64,000 bases of DNA, taken from the NCBI GenBank assembly GCA_023251135.1, contig JAHEZJ010000005.1, positions 1 to 64,000 on the forward strand. The letters are read 5' to 3'. The notes under the pieces were generated by a model that searched no databases, was not told where the DNA came from, and was given only the letters and a program-made list of their open reading frames with translations. The position numbers and the translations under genes are program-made. Numbering within the stretch: the first letter of the stretch is position 1; each line of letters opens with the position of its first letter. Shown here piece by piece: positions 56,200 through 64,000 of the stretch. The stretch comes from Flavobacterium sp. Its GTDB lineage: Bacteria > Bacteroidota > Bacteroidia > Flavobacteriales > Flavobacteriaceae.

Positions 56200-57561
56200 T
56201 TATTTTATTGATCCGATAATATCATATTTTGTAATGATATGATGATTTCCGTTTTCAAGGTCAACTAAAACAGCGTCGTTTTCTTTGGTAAATAATTTAG
56301 ATACCTCTTCAATTGGAGTTCCTAATTTCACAATTGGGAAAGGTTTCCCCATTACTTCTTTAATTGGTTTTTCGGCAACGTTTTTATCGGCAACATAACT
56401 TCTGAATAAGTCTGTTTCGTCAACAGAGCCCACAAATCCATTGATATCTACTACCGGAATTTGAGAAATTTTATATTTGCGCATACGTTCGATTGCGTGA
56501 GAAACTAGTTCTTCGGTACGAACAACGATTAATTGTTTATCGATATGATCTTTTATAACATCCTCGGCTTTTGTTACATTTTCTTCCAGGAAGCCACGTT
56601 CGCGCATCCAGTCGTCATTAAACATTTTACCTACATAACGGCTTCCTGAATCGTGAAATAATACTACTACCACATCATCCGGCTTGAAATGTTCTTTTAG
56701 CTGTAATAGCCCTTTTATACAAGCTCCGGCAGAGTTTCCAACAAAAATAGCTTCTTCCAATGCAATTTTTCTGGTGTAAACGGCTGCATCTTTATCGGTT
56801 ACTTTAGTGAATCCGTCAATTAAAGAGAAGTCAACGTTTTTAGGCAAAATATCTTCTCCAATTCCTTCTGTGATGTACGAATAGATTTCATTTTCGTCAA
56901 AAATTCCGGTTTCATGGTATTTTTTAAAAACAGAACCGTAGGTATCAATTCCCCAAATTTTAATGTTTGGATTTTTTTCTTTCAGGTATTTTCCAACTCC
57001 TGAGATCGTTCCCCCTGTTCCTACTCCAACTACAAAATGCGTGATCTTTCCATCGGTCTGTTTCCAGATTTCTGGTCCGGTTTGCTCATAATGTGCCAAT
57101 GAATTAGACATGTTATCGTATTGATTCACATACCATGAATTTGGTGTTTCACTAGCCAGACGTTTTGAAACTGAGTAATAAGAACGTGGATCTGTAGGCT
57201 CTACATCGGTAGGACAAACGACCACTTTAGCTCCTACTGCACGCAGGATATCCATTTTTTCTTTAGACTGTTTGTCTGATATTACACAAATCAGTTTGTA
57301 GCCTTTGATGATGGCTACAAGTGCCAATCCCATTCCTGTATTTCCTGAAGTACCTTCAATAATGGTTCCTCCTGGTTTTAATCGGCCATCTGCCTCTGCA
57401 TCTTCAATCATTTTCACGGCCATTCTGTCTTTAACAGAATTCCCGGGATTAAAAGTTTCGACTTTTGCCAATACCAGCGCATCTATTTCAGCAACAATTT
57501 TGTTGAGTTTTACCAATGGTGTATTACCGATTGTTTCTAAAATGTTTTTTGAAAAGTCCAT
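56200..57561 (-). CDS. PLP-dependent cystathionine beta-synthase-like enzyme with CBS domains
   Basis: Fold-type II PLP enzyme of 453 aa. The PLP lysine is K44 in NPGNSVKDRM, and the phosphate-binding loop is TSGNTGMGLA (71-80). GVGTGGTISGVGKYLKEKNP is typical of cysteine synthase and cystathionine beta-synthase. Residues about 335-453 form a pair of CBS domains (EELVSHAIERMRKYKISQIPVVD), as in cystathionine beta-synthase. It could make cystathionine from homocysteine and serine or act as a cysteine synthase. No other sulfur genes adjoin it. Confidence 0.9.
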   Translation of the reverse strand: MDFSKNILETIGNTPLVKLNKIVAEIDALVLAKVETFNPGNSVKDRMAVKMIEDAEADGRLKPGGTIIEGTSGNTGMGLALVAIIKGYKLICVISDKQSKEKMDILRAVGAKVVVCPTDVEPTDPRSYYSVSKRLASETPNSWYVNQYDNMSNSLAHYEQTGPEIWKQTDGKITHFVVGVGTGGTISGVGKYLKEKNPNIKIWGIDTYGSVFKKYHETGIFDENEIYSYITEGIGEDILPKNVDFSLIDGFTKVTDKDAAVYTRKIALEEAIFVGNSAGACIKGLLQLKEHFKPDDVVVVLFHDSGSRYVGKMFNDDWMRERGFLEENVTKAEDVIKDHIDKQLIVVRTEELVSHAIERMRKYKISQIPVVDINGFVGSVDETDLFRSYVADKNVAEKPIKEVMGKPFPIVKLGTPIEEVSKLFTKENDAVLVDLENGNHHIITKYDIIGSIK

Positions 57562-57611
57562 TTCTATTTGAATTTTAATATTTGGTTTTTAAAAATATGA
57601 GAAGCCTAATT

Positions 57612-59579
57612 TTATTGGAAGAAGTTCCAAACCAGACCAAATCGGATCACAAAATCGCGATAAGGATTATTAGGTGCCGAATAATAATCGCCTTTTGAAA
57701 ATAAAGCGTTTATGTGTTCTGCTTTTAAATAAAAGCGGGTTTGACGAATTCTGGCATTTACAAAAAGATCGAATAACGGGTAGCCCCCTATCTTTTTGTT
57801 ATGCTGAACAAAAAATTCTCCGATAACCGGATTATAGTCATTTCCGTAATATTTTGTAAAATAATTAAATACTACTCCAGATTGCATATACAATGCTTTC
57901 TTAAAAAAGTGTCCCGAATAATAGAATGTATTTCTGGTTACGAAATCGGGTACATTTAAAATCAGATCTGATTGTTCTACTTTTTGATACAAAAGTGTAT
58001 TGTCTAATGCAAATCGGCCAAATTTAAACTCACGGCTTGCTTTAATTTCAAGGTAATTAATAGCGCTACCGTATTGAGCCGGCTTAATAATCTGAGTATG
58101 TGCCGCGGTCTGAATATCAGAAGATTTGTCTTCAAAATACAAATGATCGTTTAAAACGGTGTATTGCACTTCTGCGTTTACCCAGGGTGTTCCAACACTG
58201 GCACTAAGCGAATTAATTTTTTCATTTTTAAAATTATTCGACCAGTTGTACTCGGTGTAGCTGCTTTGGTATAAATTGAAGTTGTTGTTTGGTAATTTAT
58301 TGATGTTACGATATCTAAAATCAAACTGAATTTTATCGTTCATATCGTATCTCAATTTCGCATCTAAATTAGAAAGCGACTGATTGGTAATGGATCTAGA
58401 ATACAAGAAACGCCCGTTCCATTTGTTCTTTTGATATTCGTACTGCCCTCCGAAGTTATTAATTTGTAAAAATAAATTATCCGGAATAACTGTTTTATCC
58501 TTATGGATTATAATTCTTCCGTATTCATAATTTGATCTGTAATCGTCTACGAAAAAATTAAATTTCCCTAAAAGAGAATTTTCGTAGGCAAGTCCAACCT
58601 TATTATATAGTCTTTCGTATTTTGTTTTATCGTTAATCCCACTAGTAACATACGAATCTCCAAATCGCTGAACCAGTGTATTACCAACGTTTGAAGTTAA
58701 TGTCGCCTGAGTGTACTCAAAAAGTTTATTTTCGTAATTAAACTGGTGCGTTACATATAAATTATTGTTTCCGTTTTTCGGATTTACTCTGAACGCATGA
58801 TCAAAAAACAAACGTCTTCCTTTCAAAAAAGATTTGGCATCTGTTAGGTATACCTGTAATCTTTGACGGTTTTTATAATCTTTATTATCACTTTCAAAAT
58901 CTGTGGAAGTTGTAATCCCTCCATTTTCTTCATTTGAAATGTCCTGATACGTATAGTGAGCATTTATGGCATACCTTTTATCTGTTGTGGCATAACTGGT
59001 GGTGAATCTGAAATTTCCCGCACTTACCAATTGGTTTATATAATCTCCTTCTGAGCGTAAACCTTTGTAAGCAATAGAAAAGTTAAGATTTTTTGAGGTG
59101 TTTAACGTAATAAAGGAGTCCACGTTCTGACCTTTATTGATGGTAGTGTTAAAAAACAATTCGGTAAAAGGAGTTGCCGCCGAATAATAACGAATCTGAT
59201 CGGCTTCCATATAATTAAAATGTTTACCGCTAAAACCAATTTCAGGGTAAGGAGAAAAATTCGTTAAGCTATACTGCAGTGTATTAAAAGTTTGTCCGAT
59301 GTTTGAGAAAGCCAAAAGCCCGAAATCGTCTTTTCTAAGATGATTTTGTCTGTAGGCACTTTTCAAGGTTAGCGAAGTATCTACATAGGTGGTATCGTGC
59401 TCCAATGTGATAATCTGATATTGATCTATGGTAGCGATCTTGGCTTTTTTCTTTTTTACCGTATCAGTTATACTTGAATATTTGGTGTTCATGTCTAAGT
59501 TATTTTTAGATGCAGTTTTTTCCTGAGAAAATACTAAAGTTGGCACAACTAAAAGATATAGAAAAATGAATATTCTCAT
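57612..59579 (-). CDS. Putative outer-membrane porin (Porin_10 type)
   Basis: Protein of 655 aa with a signal peptide (about 1-18, ending VFSQ), a short polar N-terminal region with a KKKKAK patch, and then a long beta-rich, aromatic-rich C-terminal barrel ending in Phe (LVWNFFQ). The pattern GFSGKHFNYMEADQIRYYSAATPFTEL matches the putative porin family of Bacteroidota. The substrate is not known. It has its own full promoter upstream. Confidence 0.85.
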   Translation of the reverse strand: MRIFIFLYLLVVPTLVFSQEKTASKNNLDMNTKYSSITDTVKKKKAKIATIDQYQIITLEHDTTYVDTSLTLKSAYRQNHLRKDDFGLLAFSNIGQTFNTLQYSLTNFSPYPEIGFSGKHFNYMEADQIRYYSAATPFTELFFNTTINKGQNVDSFITLNTSKNLNFSIAYKGLRSEGDYINQLVSAGNFRFTTSYATTDKRYAINAHYTYQDISNEENGGITTSTDFESDNKDYKNRQRLQVYLTDAKSFLKGRRLFFDHAFRVNPKNGNNNLYVTHQFNYENKLFEYTQATLTSNVGNTLVQRFGDSYVTSGINDKTKYERLYNKVGLAYENSLLGKFNFFVDDYRSNYEYGRIIIHKDKTVIPDNLFLQINNFGGQYEYQKNKWNGRFLYSRSITNQSLSNLDAKLRYDMNDKIQFDFRYRNINKLPNNNFNLYQSSYTEYNWSNNFKNEKINSLSASVGTPWVNAEVQYTVLNDHLYFEDKSSDIQTAAHTQIIKPAQYGSAINYLEIKASREFKFGRFALDNTLLYQKVEQSDLILNVPDFVTRNTFYYSGHFFKKALYMQSGVVFNYFTKYYGNDYNPVIGEFFVQHNKKIGGYPLFDLFVNARIRQTRFYLKAEHINALFSKGDYYSAPNNPYRDFVIRFGLVWNFFQ

Positions 59580-59621
59580 TTGGTGGTTTTATAGGTAATT
59601 ATTACGACAAAATTTATCAGG

Positions 59622-59655
59622 CAAAGGTAAAAGATAAAAACGTATAAAAAAACAA
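59622..59655 (-). promoter_or_regulatory. Promoter of the porin gene
   Basis: On the minus strand TTG (59655-59653), a 23-base spacer and TACCTTTG (59629-59622), matching both promoter elements, 42 bases before the ATG. Confidence 0.6.
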
Positions 59656-59697
59656 ATCATTGTTATCTGGATTCTTTTTCAAACCAAACTGTTGAAA

Positions 59698-59729
59698 CAA
59701 AAACCCCCAATCAAAAAATTGATTGAGGG
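59698..59729 (-). terminator. Intrinsic terminator after susD
   Basis: Stem CCCCCAATCAA (59704-59714) with TTGATTGAGGG (59719-59729), allowing one mismatch, followed on the minus strand by five T. Confidence 0.8.
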
Positions 59730-59762
59730 CTTTCAAAAAAAATCAAAATATTTATCTTAATT

Positions 59763-61355
59763 CTACCAGTCTGGGTTTTGTCCTAATCCTGGATTAGTTT
59801 GCATTTCAATTTGTGGTATTGGCCAAATAAATTTATAATCTGCATAAGGAAGAGCAGGAACTCCATAAGGACCTGTATAAGGTGTTCCTAAAGTGTATAA
59901 TGCAGCAGCTGGTGCAGCATTAGCCAATTTTGCAGGTACACCATTAATTGCTACAGCTGCAATTGGATCTCCTTGAAGTCTGCTAATATCAGACCATCTG
60001 CGTCCTTCCATTAAGAATTCGATTCTTCTTTCGATAAGAATACCAGCAACCAAATCAGCAGGTGTAGCAAAAGAAGCAGCAGTATAAGCCTGTCCAACCG
60101 GATTAGCCGGAGTTGCTACAGGATTACCCAATGCTCTGTTTCTTACAGAGTTTAATAAAGTAAGAGCTACTGTAGTGTTTGACAAACGAGCCTGAGCTTC
60201 TGCCATATTCAATACTACTTCAGCATATCTGATAACCGGAGCAGCATCCGTTAAGTTTGTAATGTCAGAATATTTGTTAGTATATTTTCTTCCAGCTACA
60301 GTTTTAATCATAACTCCTTCTTCTCTTCTTTTATCATCCGCTAACCATTTGCTATTTCTCCAAATGATAGGGCTAATATTTACTAAGGCTCTATTGTTCA
60401 AAATACTAGCCAAACCTGCATTAACTCCAGGGTTAGCTGTAGCTGAATGCTGAATAGAGAAGATAGATTCTGTATTAGACAAGTTACTTGCAGGAACAAA
60501 TACGTCACCAGGTTTAGCAGTCAAAGTGTATACACCATTTAACTTAACACCTTCAGTAATTACGTTTGCCCAGTCTCTTTTTTGAAGATATACTCTTGTT
60601 TTGAAAGCGATAGCTGCAGATTTAGTTGCTTTAGCTACTACTCTACCTCCTGCAAATCCATTTGATGTGATCAATTTTTCAGCATCATTCAAATCTGCAA
60701 TTACTTTATCATAACATTGAGCAACTGAGTTTCTAGGTTTTACGTTTTCAGCATCAATTTCTGCCTGAGTGTTAATACCAACTTCTCTGTAAGGAATACC
60801 CGCGTGAGTAGCACCTGGAGTGTGGAAATAAGGTCTTGCAAAATAGTTTAACAATTCAAAATGTGTAATTGCTCTTAAAAATTTAGCTTGTCCGATATAG
60901 TCATCACCAACTGCTTTAGTGATAACACCTTTTGCAACAGCATCAGTTGTACCTTCGATCATTAAGTTACATCTGTTGATTAATCTGTAACCATCAACCC
61001 AGTAGTACACGTTGTTAGCCGATGTAGGATCATAAGTTTGAGTATAAGTAAGCTGATAAAAAGTTGCATTATTTACAGCATCTTCTCCCATACATTCTCC
61101 TTGTTCAACAAAAGCAGCTCCCCAAACATAACCTCTACCTCCGTTTGAAGTTCCACTGTTATAAGTACCAATAGCAGCTGCATTATAAACACCATTCATA
61201 TATGTTTCGATATAAGCAGGCGTTGAAAAGGCAACATCTGTAGGAACGTTATTTACAGGAACAAGATCTAATATCTTGTCTTCTGAGCATGAGTTCAGCC
61301 CTAAGACAACTACAGATAGTAAAATTGATTTTATTATATTTTTCATATTTTTCAT
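59763..61355 (-). CDS. SusD/RagB-family nutrient-binding outer-membrane lipoprotein
   Basis: Surface lipoprotein of 530 aa with a lipobox (LNSC, Cys at about 23), SusD-like helical TPR region and the C-terminal signature RRIEFLMEGRRWSDISRLQ. It lids the SusC channel next to it and captures the glycan or peptide. Its start is one base after the SusC stop, so the two are coupled. No glycoside hydrolases follow, only the terminator and the porin, so the substrate cannot be inferred from the window. Confidence 0.94.
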   Translation of the reverse strand: MKNMKNIIKSILLSVVVLGLNSCSEDKILDLVPVNNVPTDVAFSTPAYIETYMNGVYNAAAIGTYNSGTSNGGRGYVWGAAFVEQGECMGEDAVNNATFYQLTYTQTYDPTSANNVYYWVDGYRLINRCNLMIEGTTDAVAKGVITKAVGDDYIGQAKFLRAITHFELLNYFARPYFHTPGATHAGIPYREVGINTQAEIDAENVKPRNSVAQCYDKVIADLNDAEKLITSNGFAGGRVVAKATKSAAIAFKTRVYLQKRDWANVITEGVKLNGVYTLTAKPGDVFVPASNLSNTESIFSIQHSATANPGVNAGLASILNNRALVNISPIIWRNSKWLADDKRREEGVMIKTVAGRKYTNKYSDITNLTDAAPVIRYAEVVLNMAEAQARLSNTTVALTLLNSVRNRALGNPVATPANPVGQAYTAASFATPADLVAGILIERRIEFLMEGRRWSDISRLQGDPIAAVAINGVPAKLANAAPAAALYTLGTPYTGPYGVPALPYADYKFIWPIPQIEMQTNPGLGQNPDW

Positions 61356-61356
61356 T

Positions 61357-64000
61357 TTATAAACTTACATTAAGACCCACTGATATCACTTTAGAACGAG
61401 GAGTACCGTTAATATCTACTCCAGACGTTTCCATCTCTGGGTTAATACCTTTATAATCAGAGATCAACCAAATATTTTGTGCCTGAACATAGATTCTAAA
61501 GTTATCCACTTTTAATTTATCTAACAATAATTTTGGTAAAGTGTAACCTAAACTAATATTGTCAAGTGAAATAAAGTCTCCTTTTTCAACAAAACGTGAA
61601 CTTGCATTTCCAGAAAGGTTAGTAAATGTATTAGAACTAGCCCATAATCTTGGAGTCCATCCGTCTCCAGGATTGTCAACACTTTGCCATCTTCCTAAAA
61701 TCTCTGTTCCGTTATTGTTAAAGTTTTGGTTCATTAACTCTCTTCTTGTAGAGTTGAAAATTTTATTTCCTCCACTAAATCTGAACATGAAACCAAAATC
61801 AATATTTTTATATTTCATTGTAGAACTTACAGATCCGTAATAAGTTGGAAGTGTATTTCCTAAAATAACTTTATCAGTCGCAGCACTTAAAGTAGCCGGA
61901 GTTGTCATATTAGCAGGATTGCTTGGATCGAATGCAAAATAAGTTGAAGATGCAAGATTTCCTTGTACTAAACTTCCATCTGCTTTATAGTAAACCGGGT
62001 TACCATTTGCTTTGTTAACTCCCCAATATTTAAATCCGTATAATGAGTTCATAGACTCACCTTGTCTAAGGATCAAGTTAGGTGCAATATTAGTATCAGA
62101 AGAAGTACCTCCAATAATATCCTGACCGTCTACTAATTCAGTTACAACGTTTTTAGACAATGTTAAGTTAGAAGATACATCCCATTTAAAGTTCTCATTG
62201 TTGATTGCTTTAAAGCTTACAGCAAACTCATACCCTTCGTTGTACAATTTACCAATGTTTTTGTTAGTTGTATTAAACGGAATACCTAAAGAAGGTGAAA
62301 CCGGTACAGCCAAAATTAACTTGTCGATATTATTTCTGTAGTAATCAAATCCGATAGTTAATCTGTTGTTGAACAATCCAACATCAGCACCAAAATCGAT
62401 TTTTTCACTAGATTCCCATTGAAGCACTGGGTTTCCAAATTGAGAATAACCAATACCATTTGTAGGTCCGTAAGGAGACGGAGCTGTTAAATCCATGTAT
62501 GGGTAGTTTCCAATTTCAGTATTTCCAACTTTTGAGTAAGAAGCTCTAAGTTTGAAATCAGAAAGTGTATTGCTGATAGGCTGCATGAAATCTTCTTTCG
62601 AAACTGTCCAACCTGCAGAAACTCCAGGGAAATTTGTCCATCTTTTATCTTTTCCTAATTTAGAGATACCGTCTCTTCTGATCGATCCTTGTAGGAAGTA
62701 TTTCTCTTTATAGTTATAAGTGAAACGACCTAAGTAAGACATGATACCATTCTCAGTGATAGATCCACCTGAATCTTTAGTGATATAAGAGTTGGTAACA
62801 AGGTTTTTATCGTAGAAATCACTGATGATATCACTTCCTTGACCAAAGAAATATTGGTATTTTTGTTTTTGGTATTCCGCTACTGCAGTTACACCAATAT
62901 TATGATTCTCTGCAAAAGTCTTTTTATAGTTTAAGATATTTTGCCAGTTCCATCTTGCATACTCTGTGTTATCATTGATTAAATAACCGTTTCTTGAACG
63001 ACCATCACCATGAACCGGGTTCCAATATTGGAATCCACCAGTGATAGAGTTATCAGCACTTACCTGAAGTCTGTAGCTTAAATCAGAAGTAATTTTAGCA
63101 TTTGCAAAAACATTCAATAAAGTTCTGTTTACTTTAGAATAGTACTTGTTGTGATCTAAAGCATAAACAATATTCGTAATGTTATCTCCTACAGGATCTG
63201 TATTATCCCATTTTCCAACTGTATTAGTTCCCAATGGTAAAGTTAAGTTATATCCTGTTGGATTAGCAGCATCGTAAATTGGAACGTTAGGTAACTGTCT
63301 GATCGTGTTGAAGATGTTTCCTGAAAGTCCATTAGAACTAGTATTTAAACCATTGTATTCTGTTCTGGTAACACTTAAATTTGTACCAATACTCAACCAT
63401 TTATTAATATCCTGATCAATATTTGCTCTAACAGAATATCTTTTCATGCTATTCGCTAAATTGATACCATCCTGATCTGTATATCCAAGAGATAAATAAT
63501 ATTTCGTTTTATCAGAACCTCCACTAAAAGCAAGGTTATGTGTCATTTGAGCAGCATTTCTCAAAACTGCACCTTGCCAGTCTGTATTATACGTACTTCC
63601 AACAGCCCAAGGAGCTTGTCCTCTGTTTGTTCTTTTCTCGTTAGCAATAACTAAGAAATCAGGAGTTTGTAATAAATCGTATTTTTTTGCAGCACTAGCT
63701 ACACCAAAATTAGTTGAATACGTTACTTTTAAACTTCCTTTTTTACCACTTTTTGTAGTAATTAAAATTACTCCATTTGCTGCTCTCGAACCGTAAATTG
63801 CAGTTGCAGCACCATCTTTTAAGATATCAAATGACTCGATATCATCCGGGTTAATGTCTGCTAATCCATTTGTATTAGCTGAACCTCCGATATCTCCTGA
63901 AAGAATAGGCATACCATCTACAACGATTAATGGATCAGTTCCACTTGAAATAGAAGCAATACCTCTAATTCTAATTTTTGGAGCTACTCCAATAATTCCA
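61357..64000 (-). CDS. SusC/RagA-family TonB-linked outer-membrane transporter, partial
   Basis: TonB-dependent outer-membrane import channel; 881 codons visible, open at the right edge of the window, so the N-terminus (signal peptide, carboxypeptidase-regulatory domain, first part of the plug) is missing. The plug domain is visible at the edge ([25 protein letters not shown], then [29 protein letters not shown]), which is the SusC signature. The beta-barrel ends with the typical aromatic-rich C-terminus ([10 protein letters not shown]). The ATG at 63912 is internal. It is paired with susD immediately downstream. Confidence 0.95.
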   Translation of the reverse strand, partial: GIIGVAPKIRIRGIASISSGTDPLIVVDGMPILSGDIGGSANTNGLADINPDDIESFDILKDGAATAIYGSRAANGVILITTKSGKKGSLKVTYSTNFGVASAAKKYDLLQTPDFLVIANEKRTNRGQAPWAVGSTYNTDWQGAVLRNAAQMTHNLAFSGGSDKTKYYLSLGYTDQDGINLANSMKRYSVRANIDQDINKWLSIGTNLSVTRTEYNGLNTSSNGLSGNIFNTIRQLPNVPIYDAANPTGYNLTLPLGTNTVGKWDNTDPVGDNITNIVYALDHNKYYSKVNRTLLNVFANAKITSDLSYRLQVSADNSITGGFQYWNPVHGDGRSRNGYLINDNTEYARWNWQNILNYKKTFAENHNIGVTAVAEYQKQKYQYFFGQGSDIISDFYDKNLVTNSYITKDSGGSITENGIMSYLGRFTYNYKEKYFLQGSIRRDGISKLGKDKRWTNFPGVSAGWTVSKEDFMQPISNTLSDFKLRASYSKVGNTEIGNYPYMDLTAPSPYGPTNGIGYSQFGNPVLQWESSEKIDFGADVGLFNNRLTIGFDYYRNNIDKLILAVPVSPSLGIPFNTTNKNIGKLYNEGYEFAVSFKAINNENFKWDVSSNLTLSKNVVTELVDGQDIIGGTSSDTNIAPNLILRQGESMNSLYGFKYWGVNKANGNPVYYKADGSLVQGNLASSTYFAFDPSNPANMTTPATLSAATDKVILGNTLPTYYGSVSSTMKYKNIDFGFMFRFSGGNKIFNSTRRELMNQNFNNNGTEILGRWQSVDNPGDGWTPRLWASSNTFTNLSGNASSRFVEKGDFISLDNISLGYTLPKLLLDKLKVDNFRIYVQAQNIWLISDYKGINPEMETSGVDINGTPRSKVISVGLNVSL

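Noticed and set aside
1..64000. CRISPR arrays, insertion sequences, prophage genes
   Set aside because: No regularly spaced repeats, transposases, terminal inverted repeats or phage structural genes were found on either strand.

Overview
The window is AT-rich chromosomal DNA from a member of the Bacteroidota, very probably a Flavobacterium or close relative. Evidence: a SusC/SusD outer-membrane pair, a Porin_10-type porin, an exosortase N (XrtN) pair, DUF2851 and DUF3467 proteins, -7 promoter boxes of the Bacteroidota form TAnnTTTG, almost no Shine-Dalgarno sequences, and protein sequences typical of flavobacteria. No insertion sequence, prophage, CRISPR array or rRNA gene was seen.

Layout. 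1-3918: SOS-type mutagenesis genes, namely the end of a Y-family polymerase and a DnaE-like polymerase III alpha gene broken by a one-base frameshift in a run of six A. 4126-6824: an exonuclease/GIY-YIG fusion, an AlkB-like dioxygenase and a DUF1810 protein. 7051-11944: an amino-acid permease, a histidine kinase with an overlapping single-domain response regulator, and a LysM/NlpC-P60 cell-wall hydrolase. 12200-15033: two tandem paralogous secreted kelch proteins, both with GTG starts. 15115-20277: both aconitases (acnB then acnA, separately terminated). 20714-24453: XrtN-type exosortase with its dedicated VIT-domain substrate. 24494-26959: MoxR ATPase and a SurA-like isomerase. 27491-30680: a lipoprotein alpha-amylase and release factor 3.

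31013-46445 is the gene-expression core, all on the minus strand. In transcription order it is rpsU, xerC, hpf, tRNA-Thr(UGU), tRNA-Tyr, tRNA-Thr(GGU), tuf, tRNA-Trp, secE, nusG, rplK, rplA, rplJ, rplL, rpoB, rpoC and a DUF3467 gene. rpsU has a textbook Shine-Dalgarno sequence, which is exceptional in this phylum and points to bS21 autoregulation. Hairpins lie between rplL and rpoB and between rpoB and rpoC.

46693-50069 is a small accessory block: an HExxH lipoprotein, two paralogous secreted proteins and one further secreted protein, none with a recognised function. It is bracketed by two copies of about 45-55 bp matching the 3' end of the neighbouring acyl-CoA dehydrogenase gene, which suggests the block was inserted. 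It is the best candidate for something undescribed.

50128-64000: acyl-CoA dehydrogenase, a helix-hairpin-helix protein, a cationic-type amino-acid permease, a PspC protein, a DUF2851 protein, a 3'-5' exonuclease, a cystathionine-beta-synthase-like enzyme, a porin, and a SusD/SusC pair whose SusC runs off the end of the window.
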